This document shows, piece after piece, positions 20,832 to 31,740 of a stretch of 64,000 bases of DNA (the first letter of the stretch is position 1; each line of letters begins with the position of its first letter). Source of the DNA: Isoetes taiwanensis. Taxonomy: Eukaryota > Streptophyta > Lycopodiopsida > Isoetales > Isoetaceae. The translations under genes were made by a program, and so were the position numbers. The notes beneath the pieces were generated by a model. It was not told where the DNA came from. It searched no databases and worked only from the letters and a program-made list of their open reading frames with translations. Location: assembly GCA_021234155.1 (NCBI GenBank), contig JAJEKV010000066.1, positions 7,255,618-7,319,617 of the forward strand. Reading direction: 5' to 3'.

Positions 20832-21377
20832 ATTCGAGGGTGTATGTGTAAACAAACACAATTTCCTTGTTTAATAGGGAGTATCTACAAATGTAGTAAT
20901 AGATTATTAACTTCCATTATCTACACATGTACTACTTCTAGAGCGTCATCTTTAATTATGCCATCAATCGATGTCAACTAATACTGCACAAGCATTTTTC
21001 TACTACTGTAAGATCTTAAACAACTAAATAGCTTAATGTACTGAGAGACATTCCCCTATCATATTTCAATTTAATATAACAAACAAAGTATTGTGTCTAA
21101 GTCTAAGAGGAAAAAGAAATTTTACACCACCAATTGAACAATCGATCTAAATGCCTTATTACATTGCACCAAGAATCAAAGTAACTTAATTATCATGACT
21201 CCAGTTGCACCATGATAGTATAACTAGAAATTAGCTCTGCTTTTGATGACATTGATATACGGAACTGCATATTACAAATTATAGAGGCAAAAGAAAATTA
21301 TCAAAAAATGTAATTTCTGTAAAAAGTAATCAAACGTGCTTTTGACTAGTTTGTTTTTTTTTTTGCTCTTTACTACA
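20832..21377. other. AT-rich, no gene seen
   Basis: I see only AT-rich sequence with no conserved frame or repeat up to the palindrome at 21378. Confidence 0.5.
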
Positions 21378-21401
21378 TTTCTCGACTCGCGAGTCGAGAA
21401 A
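21378..21401. repeat. Perfect 24-bp palindrome, CTCGACT family
   Basis: TTTCTCGACTCG is followed directly by its reverse complement CGAGTCGAGAAA, with no loop. The downstream GGGCCTCA resembles the tails of the 17.4-17.8 kb copies. A broken relative lies at about 21865-21887. Confidence 0.9.
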
Positions 21402-22209
21402 GGGCCTCATACCTACATTCTTCAGAAATGGCCCTTAGAACTGGTTGTTTTCTTATTTGTATTGTCCATAGCATCACTTGCACTAACTTGATTTTGCCTT
21501 TCCCAGTACAGATCGCGAACAGAAAGGACAAAATCGAGAGCCATGGAAAGACACGTTAATTGAGGAAAGAGGGCGAGAAGAGGTTGGTGACATGCATTGG
21601 TCAGGCTAGCGTGTTCAGATTTCTATTCTCTTCAAGTTGCTCTTGTGGCTTGGAATGCCTCAGACCTTGCTCTGCATGTTGTTCCCAGTCGGTGGTCTGT
21701 GTGCGAAGATGATGTAATATTTGTGTTAGCCCGACCATCATGGTATCTTCAACCATTGTAAAATACAATGTAATGAAATTATTTATGAATAAAAATTTAG
21801 GGCAGAGCAGCACTTTGTTTACAGAGAGATAGCATTTTCATTGGTTTTAGTTGTGCTCTTTATCTTCTCGACTCACTAACCGAGAAAAGTAGACCACGTA
21901 ATTTTCCTTAACCATTTCTTTCACACAGGAAAATAGGCATCTTCTAAAGCAATAATGCGGTTTTAAAAATTTCCCTCGTCCGTTTCGTGTAAAATAACAG
22001 GGTTCCAAAAAAAAGTGGGAATGGAATGAGACCCACTTTAATTAAATGCGACTTTTATTAGTGCCGCTAGATGAGTGAATTTGGAAGTGTAGGACTGATT
22101 ACTCTCTGTTTCCCCCTGTTTCAGACGGTCCCATTCTCTACGTAGCTCACTCTGATAATTGGAGGGTAAGTGATGCGCTTCAAATGCCGTTTTGAAACTT
22201 TTCCAATGG
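21402..22209. other. No gene seen between palindrome and gag fragment
   Basis: The only frame of note is a 70-codon minus-strand frame at 21601-21813 that matches nothing I know. Short phrases such as GGGACTCAGAC/GAGACCCACTTTAATTAAA near 22030 also occur near 14600, so part may be retroelement-derived. Confidence 0.4.
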
Positions 22210-22653
22210 TTAATCTTTAGATCGCATTCCCATCTGCCTTGCCACCATGTTTGGAGCTTGATCTTTTAAATAAGTATCCATGGCTTGCAGTCTTTCCACA
22301 TCTGTTGCCTGCACACGTTCAAAGAACTTTTTCCACTGGCTGATGAAACTGACGACCTTAACTAGCTTCGTCTTTCCCCCGTTGAAAGACGGCATGTCTG
22401 CTTTCTCTAACCATTTTCTCAGCTTAGGTGGCGGTGGAGGGACTAGTGGTGGAGGAACATTAGGCAGAGGAGGTTGCGGAGGTTGGAGATAAATATCTGG
22501 AAGGAAACAGTATAAAATAGACAGCAATTCCACTTGCCTGTTATGCTCTTGCTGATTTCGAGGCGTAGGCAATGCTAATTGGGATGCAATATAGCTGGCA
22601 TTAGACAAGGCTTGCTGATATTGTCCTTCAGTGACATTGAAACGTTGGGCCAT
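22210..22653 (-). CDS. Chromovirus gag N-terminal fragment
   Basis: This is a 147-codon frame from an ATG 22 bases downstream of the primer-binding site. It encodes MAQRFNVTEGQYQQALSNAS, then a proline-rich stretch, and then the start of the gag core with WLEKADMPSFNG and ISQWKKFFERVQATDVERLQ. This is the usual beginning of a Ty3/gypsy gag, which packages the retroelement RNA. The frame stops at about 22210, before the WWKGYA block seen in related elements, so the gene is cut off. Together with the LTR at 22691-23569 it forms the 5' end of an element transcribed leftwards. Confidence 0.7.
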   Translation of the reverse strand: MAQRFNVTEGQYQQALSNASYIASQLALPTPRNQQEHNRQVELLSILYCFLPDIYLQPPQPPLPNVPPPLVPPPPPKLRKWLEKADMPSFNGGKTKLVKVVSFISQWKKFFERVQATDVERLQAMDTYLKDQAPNMVARQMGMRSKD

Positions 22654-22675
22654 TGATCAGGTGTTTGGATAGATA

Positions 22676-22688
22676 GGCTCTGATACCA
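22676..22688 (-). promoter_or_regulatory. Primer-binding site (initiator tRNA-Met)
   Basis: On the minus strand the sequence is TGGTATCAGAGCC, the classical complement of the initiator tRNA-Met 3' end. It lies two bases from the LTR that starts at 22691. Confidence 0.85.
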
Positions 22689-22690
22689 AT

Positions 22691-23569
22691 TGATCCAAAT
22701 TAAGGGGTCTTTATTTCTTAAAGCCCTTCTAGCAATAGGTCTTAGTCAAAGTATGAATGTAGGAAAGCTTGCTTAGCTTATACAAAGGCAAGATAATAGG
22801 CATGTATGGGTTAAGCAATGCCTTTTTCCCTGGAGCTACAACAACATAAACCGAAGTACAAAATCAAGATGTAGCAATTGAGATTTTATATTAGCTCTTC
22901 ACCAGAGCAATAGCTTATCGTTTCTGCAACAAGATATGGAGCATCCAGTTTCCACCCAACCGGATCCACAACTAAGGCAATTTCCAAAGAATTTAGGATG
23001 AAAAGAATTGGTCAAGGCTTATTTTTCCTTCAGTCCATGACCATCCATTCTACAACAGTTACAGGCTTATATATGCTCAAAAGCAATCAAAGATTGGGAC
23101 TTGGCTCAATTTTCGACTTCAACAAGGGAGGCAGTAGCTGATGCTGGCAAAGGAGCTTTCGTGCAATATCTTAAGCTGGGTCAGATCTTTGCATGTCGGA
23201 ATTGAAGCGGCAACAAGGAGCCGAAAAAGCTGAGGCCGAAATCAGTTGCAGAGAGCTTCTGAGTTCTGGAAACTGAGCCGACAATCCCTATTTATATATG
23301 TTCTGTCCCTTTTTTATCTGAAAAAGGCATCTGTTATAAAAAGATCGGCTATTTTGATCTCGACCCGACTCCCACCCTTTTTGTGCAGAAAGATAGTTGA
23401 GCGTAGAACGATTTGGTGCCGCCCTTTTTCTTGAAGATAGCCATTTTTCCATTTTAGCTTTAATTGCTATTTGTAATAACTTGCCCCCTTGTCTAAACCA
23501 TTGGAATGCTATATACCCATTGCCTTAGCCTTTCATTTTGAACCACTCCCCCTAGCCTGCTTAATATCA
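22691..23569 (-). repeat. LTR of chromovirus family, copy 2
   Basis: About 879 bp, with TGAT and ATCA termini, next to a primer-binding site. It is highly similar to 12674-13498 but carries about 50 extra bases near 23300 and 23450. It is the 5' LTR of the gag fragment at 22.2-22.65 kb. Confidence 0.8.
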
Positions 23570-24238
23570 CATGCCTGAGAACTACCCCAGCTTACGAGTT
23601 TTCTAGAGTTATTCATGGTGCTATCTATCTTCTTCTGATAATCTTTTGTCTTGTTGTTCCTATGCCTGTCGTGAGAGCTTTCCGATTCTCTCCGAACTGC
23701 TATCTGAACCACTAACTGGGCTGCTACCTGGACTGAAGCTCGAAGGGCTAGGGTTCGAGCCCTAACGGACATCATTATTAGAAAGAGGTATTGATTCAAA
23801 CGCTTGATGCCTTGGTGGACACTTATTAGTTACCCATTCTGGTTTCCCAAGAATTTCTTAACAAGTACTCTCATCATGCTTGAATTTATCACACAACTTG
23901 CAATACAAATGAGTCTTACTTGAAAACCATCCCTGTTTTGGCTGCACCATTTGTGTGGAACTCGTTGGAGCTTGTTGGACCATTGGAGCTTGTGGCATCA
24001 TTGGAACTTGTGATATGAGAGTTGCCACATAAACTAGGTGGTGCTTGTTTTATACATCAAATACCGGATTAGCCCATCCGAAAGAATTATCCCTACATTC
24101 TTGATCATTATGGGCCTTGATTTGACATTTTGGACAAAATTTCAACAATCTACATGTGGTTTCAGATTGTGCGATAGATCCACAATGCTTACAAGTAATA
24201 AACTGAACCTTCCTTGAGTTATCCTCTATTGTCTGCAA
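23570..24238 (-). pseudogene. Retroelement gag-like fragment with two cysteine clusters
   Basis: A minus-strand frame at 24238-24050 encodes a cluster CKHCG then CRLLKFCPKCQIKAHNDQEC. After a stop it continues, with a Pro/Met/Gln-rich linker, to HLYCKLCDKFKHDESTC near 23890. A Ser-rich stretch (SNPSPSSFSPGSSPVSGSDS) follows at about 23690-23760. Paired C-x2-C plus H/C modules suggest nucleic-acid binding, as in retroelement gag proteins, but this is not one of the chromovirus knuckles and I cannot name the family. Several stops show decay. It abuts the LTR at 23569. Confidence 0.45.
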
Positions 24239-26068
24239 TCTTCTCTTTTTGTGAATGAATTCTGTTCAAGTTTTGTTGTCTTTTGAACATAATCAATGGA
24301 GTTGTTTCTCATTGTTAGTTAGTGTATCTATTGTTGTATTTCTATTGAATAGGAGAAGTTATTATGTTTCATCTAGATTATCTATTTTGGTGGGATCTAA
24401 AACTGATCAAGGTCTTAGATCTCAAGCAAATATTTGATCGGCTGTTATATCCCGTCACATTTCTGTGGCCCATTTGTTATGGCCATAACAACTACTGCCA
24501 GAAAGACAATAGAGATGTTATGCTTACAATGCCTTGTGGGAGGACATTATCTAGCCTACCTTGCAATTCTCCAGGACCTCAAATTTCATGTATGAAGATT
24601 CCTTGTATTGGCTTATGATCAGCGAGTGCTAGTGCTTTTGGGAAAAAAATATTTGCAATCATAAGCTCCATAGCCTCTAGCTTCTGCACCACTACAACAT
24701 GATTAAACGGATGAGAGTGTTATGCTTGTGGTGGCAGAGTTAAGCCGAATGGGACCAGAAAACATATCTAAGCTGACACCATCTGTATCTAAGCTGGCAC
24801 CATTTGGAGGCATAGAACTGCTAATGCTATAAATGGAAGCAAGCAGATCTTTGGATGTGAAGTACAAAAAGATGAAGCAAAACCTTTTTTCTCCTACTTA
24901 TTTCACAATATCCTGCGCTAATTACAGCCAAACTGGCTTGATATCACATGGATAGACCATGCATCCTGCTGCCAGGATTTTCGATGTGAAGGTTCCTCAG
25001 ATCCTGCTGCTATCAATGAATAGAAGAGTTTTTTCTTTCTCTTAGTTTTGATCCATCCAAATGGATCTAGCCAAATGGACCCGTGGGTTCAATCGTCCCA
25101 TGCTTTTTTACTAAGATTCTAATTGCAATGCTAGTTATAACCCTATTACATTTTCGTAGTATAGCACTGTTGCTACCTCTTGAGCAACCCTATTGGTCCC
25201 CTGGCGACCATTGTGCATATGGACGTCCCCTGGCCTTGCAATTATATCCCGCACCCAAATAAGTAACACTCGAGTTGTGTAGCTTCAGAACCCCTTCAAA
25301 ATCCTACACTAGACATAATCCTAATCTGTTATTGAGTTGGTATGTTTGCTTGGTCACTGCAAACATTGCTTTATACCAACTCACTTTTGCAAATGCAGGG
25401 GAGTCAAGAAAATTTCTTGTAATGCATAAGTACACCATAATAATAATGAATATGGTGTCGGACAAACTTTTTAAACCATATCAGAAAATTTCCTAATGTT
25501 TCCTCAAATAGCTGGATATTAGAAATTTGTATTACCCTATGCATAAAAATTCACTTGCCCTCGTAAGAGGCGATTGATCTTTGAGGAGTATTTGGATGCG
25601 CGCTCTTGCGCTTAGGCAGGTTGCTTCACTCGGTGGGTTTTTGCTTATATGCTGAGATTTTATTCCTGTTTTTGTATTGATACTTATATTTGACTCTTTG
25701 ATTACATAAAGTCTGACCTCCTTCAACAAAAAAATAAAAGAATATACGATGCGTTCTGAACATGGTTCGAAAATAGGGGAGTTCCCCCCCTAAAAATCCG
25801 CCCACTTGTCTTAAATTCCGATCATCCAAAAAAATTCCCAGCAATTTTCCGGCACAAAAATAACAAACTTCCGGCATAATACACTAAAAGATGCACTAAC
25901 ATATATTATTTCCGGTAGCCTCAAAAAGCCAGCGGCATTTTTTCTGGCTAGACTCATTGCTATTTTCGAGCCCTGGTTCTGAAACGGAAAATTCTTAGTT
26001 TTAATTTGAAAAAACCTTCTCTACCCGGAAATCTGCCCTAGACGGTAAGGTTTCTCTCTACTGCCAGC
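24239..26068. other. Intergenic sequence upstream of ndhT
   Basis: No gene or recognisable element is seen; short open frames lack support. The last few hundred bases should hold the ndhT promoter, but I see no clear TATA box. GGAAATCTGCCC and TTTCCGG-type units occur at 25830-26040. Confidence 0.45.
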
Positions 26069-28239
26069 ATGAAAAATTATGGTTTGCTTTTAAAGGCCAC
26101 GCAAGGCTTCAACGTTGTGAAGATGATGCTGGGATTGTCTGGTCCATGGCTTTCCTGCCCATCTCTCCGCTCCTCATTCTGCTCCACCACTCAGCGCCTT
26201 TCACATGTTTCGTCTGCTTCCTCCTCTGGCGAAAAGAAGAACCAGGCGCCTCTGTCAGCCTCAGAGCCTACTAGAGTTCCGCTTAGCGATTCTCTCGTTG
26301 ATCTTTTGCTGCAGACAAAGGACACCCATTATCAGTGAGTTTATCCTTCTCTCTCCAGTAAATTTTTGTTTTTCTTCTGAACTAATATATTCCGCAGTAG
26401 TATTAATTCCCTTACTTCATTCCTTCGTGTTAATTGTCCAACATTACTTCTTTCAGTTTATAGCTTACAAAAACTTGCCATTGTAAGTTTAGTATGGTAA
26501 TAAGGAATTTAAGGAATCATGGCAAGTGAGGATGAATCAAGTTTTGTTACAAAATGTATAGACGCAGAATTGATATAAAACTGGCAGAATTGCAGCAAGT
26601 AGTCCATGTATTTTCAATATCTAGTTTGCTCCTTCACTGCCTCTGTGAATTGCCTTTCAGAAGGTTTTCCATAAACACGGACACTGGGGAGGGAAGAGCA
26701 CAAACACTTTAGGTTTTTCATACCAGATTTACTGTTATTCTACCTTTCCAAAGAAAGCTAGTATTGCAATGTTCACAGGTCACAAAACAAAAAATTCACA
26801 TGCAGCAGTCAGATCATTTTTGAGAGAGAGAGGAGGAATATTTTTCATGTTTTAATAATGATGCGTATTGTTACTTAGCTTGGCAAAAAGAATATGGCCA
26901 TAAGGACAACCTTCAAAATCTTATGATTAAAGCAGGAATTTTTACCAACCTGATAAACAGAAACTACATTTTCTAAGATAATCGTGTTCATTACTGCAAT
27001 TCGTTTAACAAAAGATTTTTGATTCTGCACTTAAAAATTGAATCAAAATTCTTCTTTTATTACTTCTCCTAATTCTTCCTTCATTTCCTTTCTGATATCT
27101 CAATTATAAACTTGCTCGACGTAGATGATAAGAAGATAAGTCATGTGAAGAAGATAAGTCATGTAAGTGGCCGCTGGATTAGACTCTCCCAAATTGCAAT
27201 TTCTTTGGATTTTTTAATATAATTTTTATGATTAGCTTATTTTAGTAATATCTGCAAGTTCACTATTGCACTGCACATCTGGCACTTCTAACAGCCCAAC
27301 CTTTTACTGAAGACTCATGCATCAATTATTCTTCTGTGGTGCATGCAATAAGTTTGAAATGATGCACTTTTCTTGAAAAGCATTTAATCGCAGTGTTTGT
27401 TGCCAAAAACTTTATGAAGGTAGAGGACCTATTTGTATCCAATTAATTGATGTTGAGCGCAAGTCCAGATAATGAATGCAAAATATCCTTTGTAATTTCG
27501 ATATGTTTGAAGATATGAAAGGCCAAGAAGGAAGCACATATCTGAAAAATTGCTCCCTTACTACACTTCCTGTTTTCTCCACTTTCCATTCATTTTCAAA
27601 AAGTAAGGTAAGGACAATAGGAAATGATAGTTTGCAAAATTTTCAAAACCAATTGTCAGTTTACTCAAATAGTATAAACATCGATGCTAGCTAAAGCACG
27701 TCAGAAGTTCTTATGGATAATAAACAAGGCAAAATATCAAGTTAAGTAGCAGAAGTGATTACTTATCTCACTTTCTCATCTCTTGAGTAAGGTATCTTGG
27801 TATCTCGCCGAATGCTGATATGGAGGATATCAAGGCTGCATATCGTAGGCTTTCAAAGCAATATCATCCAGACTCAACATCCTTGCCAATAGAAGTTGCA
27901 GCAGAGAAATTTGTTAGGCTGAAAGAAGCATATAATGTGCTGAGTAGTGAACAGGAGAGGCGCTTTTACGACTGGACCTTGGCCCAAGAGATTTCTAGTA
28001 GACAAGGAGGACGGTTCATATGGCCTTATGAGGTAGATAGAACTACTGGATCTAGACAAAAATGGATGAGAACACAGGAGAACCAAGGAAAGATGGAAAC
28101 TGTTGACGCCCTTGGCGGACGCAACATGAAGTTGAGCAGCCAAGCACAAACAGCTCTTGCCTTTGATTTGTTTGCTATAACAGTGTCCATCTGCTGTGTA
28201 TTATATGCTGCATTTTTTAAGTCTGCTTCCCCAGGCTAA
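26069..28239 (+). CDS. ndhT: NdhT/CRRJ-like chloroplast NDH subunit with J domain (exons 26069-26334 and 27792-28239)
   Basis: The two exons join in phase across a 1,457-base intron (donor CA/GTGAGT, acceptor TAAG) to give 237 residues. The first 65 or so residues are Ser-rich and basic, like a chloroplast transit peptide. A J-like domain follows: TKDTHYQYLGISPNADMEDI, the HPD motif in KQYHPDSTS, then FVRLKEAYNVLSS. The C-terminus has ALGGRNMKLSSQAQTALAFD and a single hydrophobic span (about 20 residues) before the stop. This order matches NdhT (CRRJ), a ferredoxin-binding-side subunit of the thylakoid NDH complex that serves cyclic electron flow. The reading frame is intact and the splice sites are canonical. 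A second ATG at codon 19 (MMLGLSG) is an alternative start. It is the only clearly intact host gene here. Confidence 0.85.
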
Positions 28240-29751
28240 TGCATAACATAGGCAGGCTATTTCCTGCTTATAGTAGTCTCTTCAATTCTCAAAAGGATTG
28301 TGTTATAGGAAAACTACATGAAGGTGAAGGATTGTGTATCATATTGATTGCACTTAATTTAAAAATGGATTAAATGTTATAGAAATACTAAGATGAAGTT
28401 GTATTGCTTGCACATTGAAATATGCTCTAGTTCTGATGGGAGAACCTAAAAGAAAAGGAGCTGGTATGTGTTGTTTTTAGTCTGTCAAACCAATCAATGC
28501 TAGCAAAAATCGATTGGTGGAACATCATTCAAAGCTTTGCTTCAGATCAACATACCTTGATGGGTTTTGATCACACAGCGAGACAACCAGGCAGATGACT
28601 CTTGTCCCGTATCTTCTTTCGAGCTCTATGCCAGAAAGACTCCCCATTCCATTTGAGCATTTGACTTCGGTCTCCTGAAGCGTGCTAATTTGCAACAACT
28701 AGGTTTTAAATTAAAGTTTTTAATTCCTAATCTCAGAACACTAACAATAATACAAAAACGCACATGTCCCATGTCTCAGTGATATTCATTATTGTATTGT
28801 CCGCCAATTGTTCCCCCATGTCGCAGGATCATCGCACCCATGTCGCATGTAATGCAGTGAGCCTGCCTTACTATACACAACAACAAATTGGCATGCTTAC
28901 CATTCATTCACCTATAGAGAAGAAAATGGACCAGTTTGTTTAAAGTAGAGCATCACACATCACTAGATATCTCTAGGTGGGCAATGTATTACTTCAAATA
29001 ATCAACAACATGCATAATAAGTTTAGTGAAAAGGAAGTCTCAGCATTAAATCATCTTGCAAAACGCGCCCATACCCCTCCAATTAATCTACATCGTCCAA
29101 TTCGATATCTCGTCCAATCCAATATCCCAAACCATACAAAACTCCTGCTACTGGTTTAGGACAAAATGAGTTTTTTGATGATTTTTTGGCATCCGAAAAG
29201 GTAAAAAAACTCAATAATCTTAGGCCCATGTTCATAAAAAATACGAAAAAAAAAAATTCAAAACTTGAAAAGGAACCAATAATTACAACTGTCGGCTCCT
29301 TCACATGCCTAGGATATATTTCAAGATGCCCATAAGCCATCCTCTCCCTTAACGAATTTTACGGGGGCAATGCATAAATAGTAGTCAATTTACATCTACC
29401 ACTGAACCTACACATGCGATTGTTTATATATATCATAATCCCCATTTCGTCTCAAATACTAAAACTTTTTTGAACTTGAAATATTCCTATACAAATTGTT
29501 GTAGCCATTCTCAACAACTTCAATGCCTTGATTTAATACGACAAACCTAATAAATGCTAATTTAACTCTTAATGTAATGTCCAGCTAACTCCAACAAACA
29601 AACAAAGAAAGCAGAAGCTAAAAACACGATAATGTAGGTTTTTCTTTATCCAATATTAGTTTCCCATCCTAACTTGACTGTGCAACCAATCTAACCCAAC
29701 CACTCCAAGTGTGCCTTACTACTCATTGTATTGTATCTTTATCGCTCCATG
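28240..29751. other. Downstream intergenic sequence, no gene seen
   Basis: The first part is probably ndhT 3' UTR. The rest is AT-rich and without conserved frames, repeats or RNA genes that I can recognise. Confidence 0.5.
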
Positions 29752-30712
29752 AAATTTGTCCATGTTAATGAGAATGGCATATCTATAGGAATACCATTTG
29801 CAATTATATATACAAAGAATTGTTTTACATGGATTGTGGAATTTTTCATTTTTCCAGGTAGCTAAGTTATTCAAATAAGAAGAATTAGATGATTTTGTTT
29901 CCAATTTTTTCTCTATTGCCCCAAGGTTTGTGCATGTTAATAAGATATACCAACTCGTGTATATATACAAAGATTATTTCCCATGGATTGGGGAATTTAA
30001 ATATTCCTATTTCTATCTTTCCAAATAGCAAAGTTATTTTATAAAATCACTTAATTTTTCTTATTCATTGTTCTTGTATTGTCCTCGGGCACACACTTGA
30101 CATGTATATAAACATTGATGTATACTTGTACAGTTTGACAGCATTCTTATTACTGCCACGGTTTTTCCCTCGAAAACCCTTCGGGGCGGGGGTTTTTTAA
30201 CCCGGACAGTAATAAGTTTGCTGCGCTCCTTATGGGTCCCATAGGCCGATTGGCCTCAGTGGACGATAAAAAATCATTCTCATTCTCATTCTCATTCTCT
30301 TTTCTCTATCGCCCCAATAGATTTGTGCATGTTAATGAGAATGACGTATTCATAGCATATACCATCTACATATATATACAAAGATTATTTCCCATAGTTT
30401 GGGGAATTTTAAAAAGACCTATTTCCATTTTTCCAATAGTTAAGTTCTATTTATTTATGTGCTTCAAAAAAATTGGCACATGTAGAAAGTAAAGATGACA
30501 ATGTTACAACTTATTTCTATGTTAATGAGAATGACGTATTCATAGCATATACCATCTACATATATATACAAAGATTATTTCCCATAGATTGGGGAATTTT
30601 TAAAAGTCCTATTTCCGTTTTTTCAAGTAGCTAAGTTAGTATTTCTATTTATTTATGTGCTCCAAAAAAAATGGCACATGTAGAAAGTAAAGATGACAAT
30701 GTTACAATTAAT
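29752..30712. repeat. Tandem array of about 190-200-bp units, interrupted by SINE-like insertion
   Basis: Units begin around TGTGCATGTTAATGAGAATG and continue through TATATATACAAAGATTATTT and CCCATRGATTGGGGAATTT. Two diverged units lie at 29752-29925 and 29928-30140. Two closely similar ones lie at 30312-30510 and 30519-30712. The SINE-like element at about 30149-30298 separates the two pairs. Confidence 0.75.
30149..30298 (+). mobile_element. SINE-like element with CATTCT microsatellite tail
   Basis: The body begins ATTACTGCCACGGTTTTTCC and ends GTGGACGATAAAAAA. It is followed by about four CATTCT units. It is the inverted relative of 31132-31285. No polymerase III box could be identified with confidence. 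Confidence 0.55.
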
Positions 30713-31131
30713 TATCTTGTTGACTAGAGTTGTTAAATTACTTACTTTCCCTTGCTAAACTAGTAGTATTATTATGAATGGCAACAAAGATTTAGACCGA
30801 AGAAGAATATGTGCTGTTAAAAAATAGTGTCTTTTTTTTTCCATTTATTGGTCTTCAATCTTCTCCATTCTTGTTAAAGGTTCTATACATGGTGATGATA
30901 ATGTAAATATGCAAGTATATAATATATTGCTAAATTTAAACTAGAGCATATAACTAGCCAGCCTTGCCTGTTATCTGAGTCCTCACTCATATATAAAATA
31001 ATCGTTTTAGAAAGTTCTAGTCTATTGATGTATCAGGCCACATGAGCCAAATTTAACTTGTTAATTTACATCTATAACATAGGAAATTAGAAAATGAAAG
31101 AAACCTAGTCCAACTCTAGGTGCCAAAGATG
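30713..31131. other. AT-rich, no gene seen
   Basis: Nothing recognisable is present. Confidence 0.5.
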
Positions 31132-31285
31132 TAAGAATAGAATAGAATAGAATAGTTTTTTTAACGTCCACGGAGACCAATAGGTCATGGGACCCATACA
31201 ATGGGCTAGTATAATCATTACTACTAGGATTAAAAAACCCCTGCCTCGAAAGGTTTTCAAGGGAAAAACCTTTGCAGTAATGATG
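31132..31285 (-). mobile_element. SINE-like element, second copy with CTATT tail
   Basis: On the minus strand it reads ATTACTGCAAAGGTTTTTCC, GTATGGGTCCCATGACC and GTGGACGTTAAAAAA, and ends in CTATT repeats. The body matches 30149-30275 but the tail repeat differs, which is typical of retroposons that end in a short microsatellite. Confidence 0.55.
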
Positions 31286-31740
31286 ATACTAGACAAGCTT
31301 AGATAATGACTATTGAGGGCTCAGTAATTGCAGACACTCGTAAGAAGGACACTCGTAAGGATGGCAATTAAGCTTTTAAGCATAACTTCTGAATGCAAGC
31401 TCCATTTTTGGCCATTCTTTAGCACGTTAAAAAGCTTGTATAGAGGGCTTGTATAGAGGGCTTTCTATTCGTGCAAATTTTGGTTTGGGTTTGCTTCTAA
31501 TATATGTTTTTTTATTTTCAACTCTTATTTGAGATGGAAATGGAAGTCAAACAGATAGAACATTCAGCCAATTGCATGATGCTTCGTGAAATTGTGGAGA
31601 ACATTATGGTTGGTGAAATTGCTTGGTGAAATTGTGGAGGCGGTAGCAGGATGCGGGATGCGGGATGCGGCGATTGCCAGGTACGACACTATCATTATCT
31701 CAAGAATAGACAAGTATGTAACAATCCGGATATTTTATAT
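31286..31740. other. No gene seen
   Basis: GGTGAAATTGTGGAG units and GATGCGG repeats occur at 31590-31670; otherwise nothing is recognisable. Confidence 0.4.

Noticed and set aside
21378-21401. Helitron 3' terminal hairpin
   Set aside because: The palindrome has no loop and no CTRR end follows within the usual distance.
24255-24618. Overlapping plus-strand frames
   Set aside because: No recognisable motif and low-complexity hydrophobic content; treated as chance frames.
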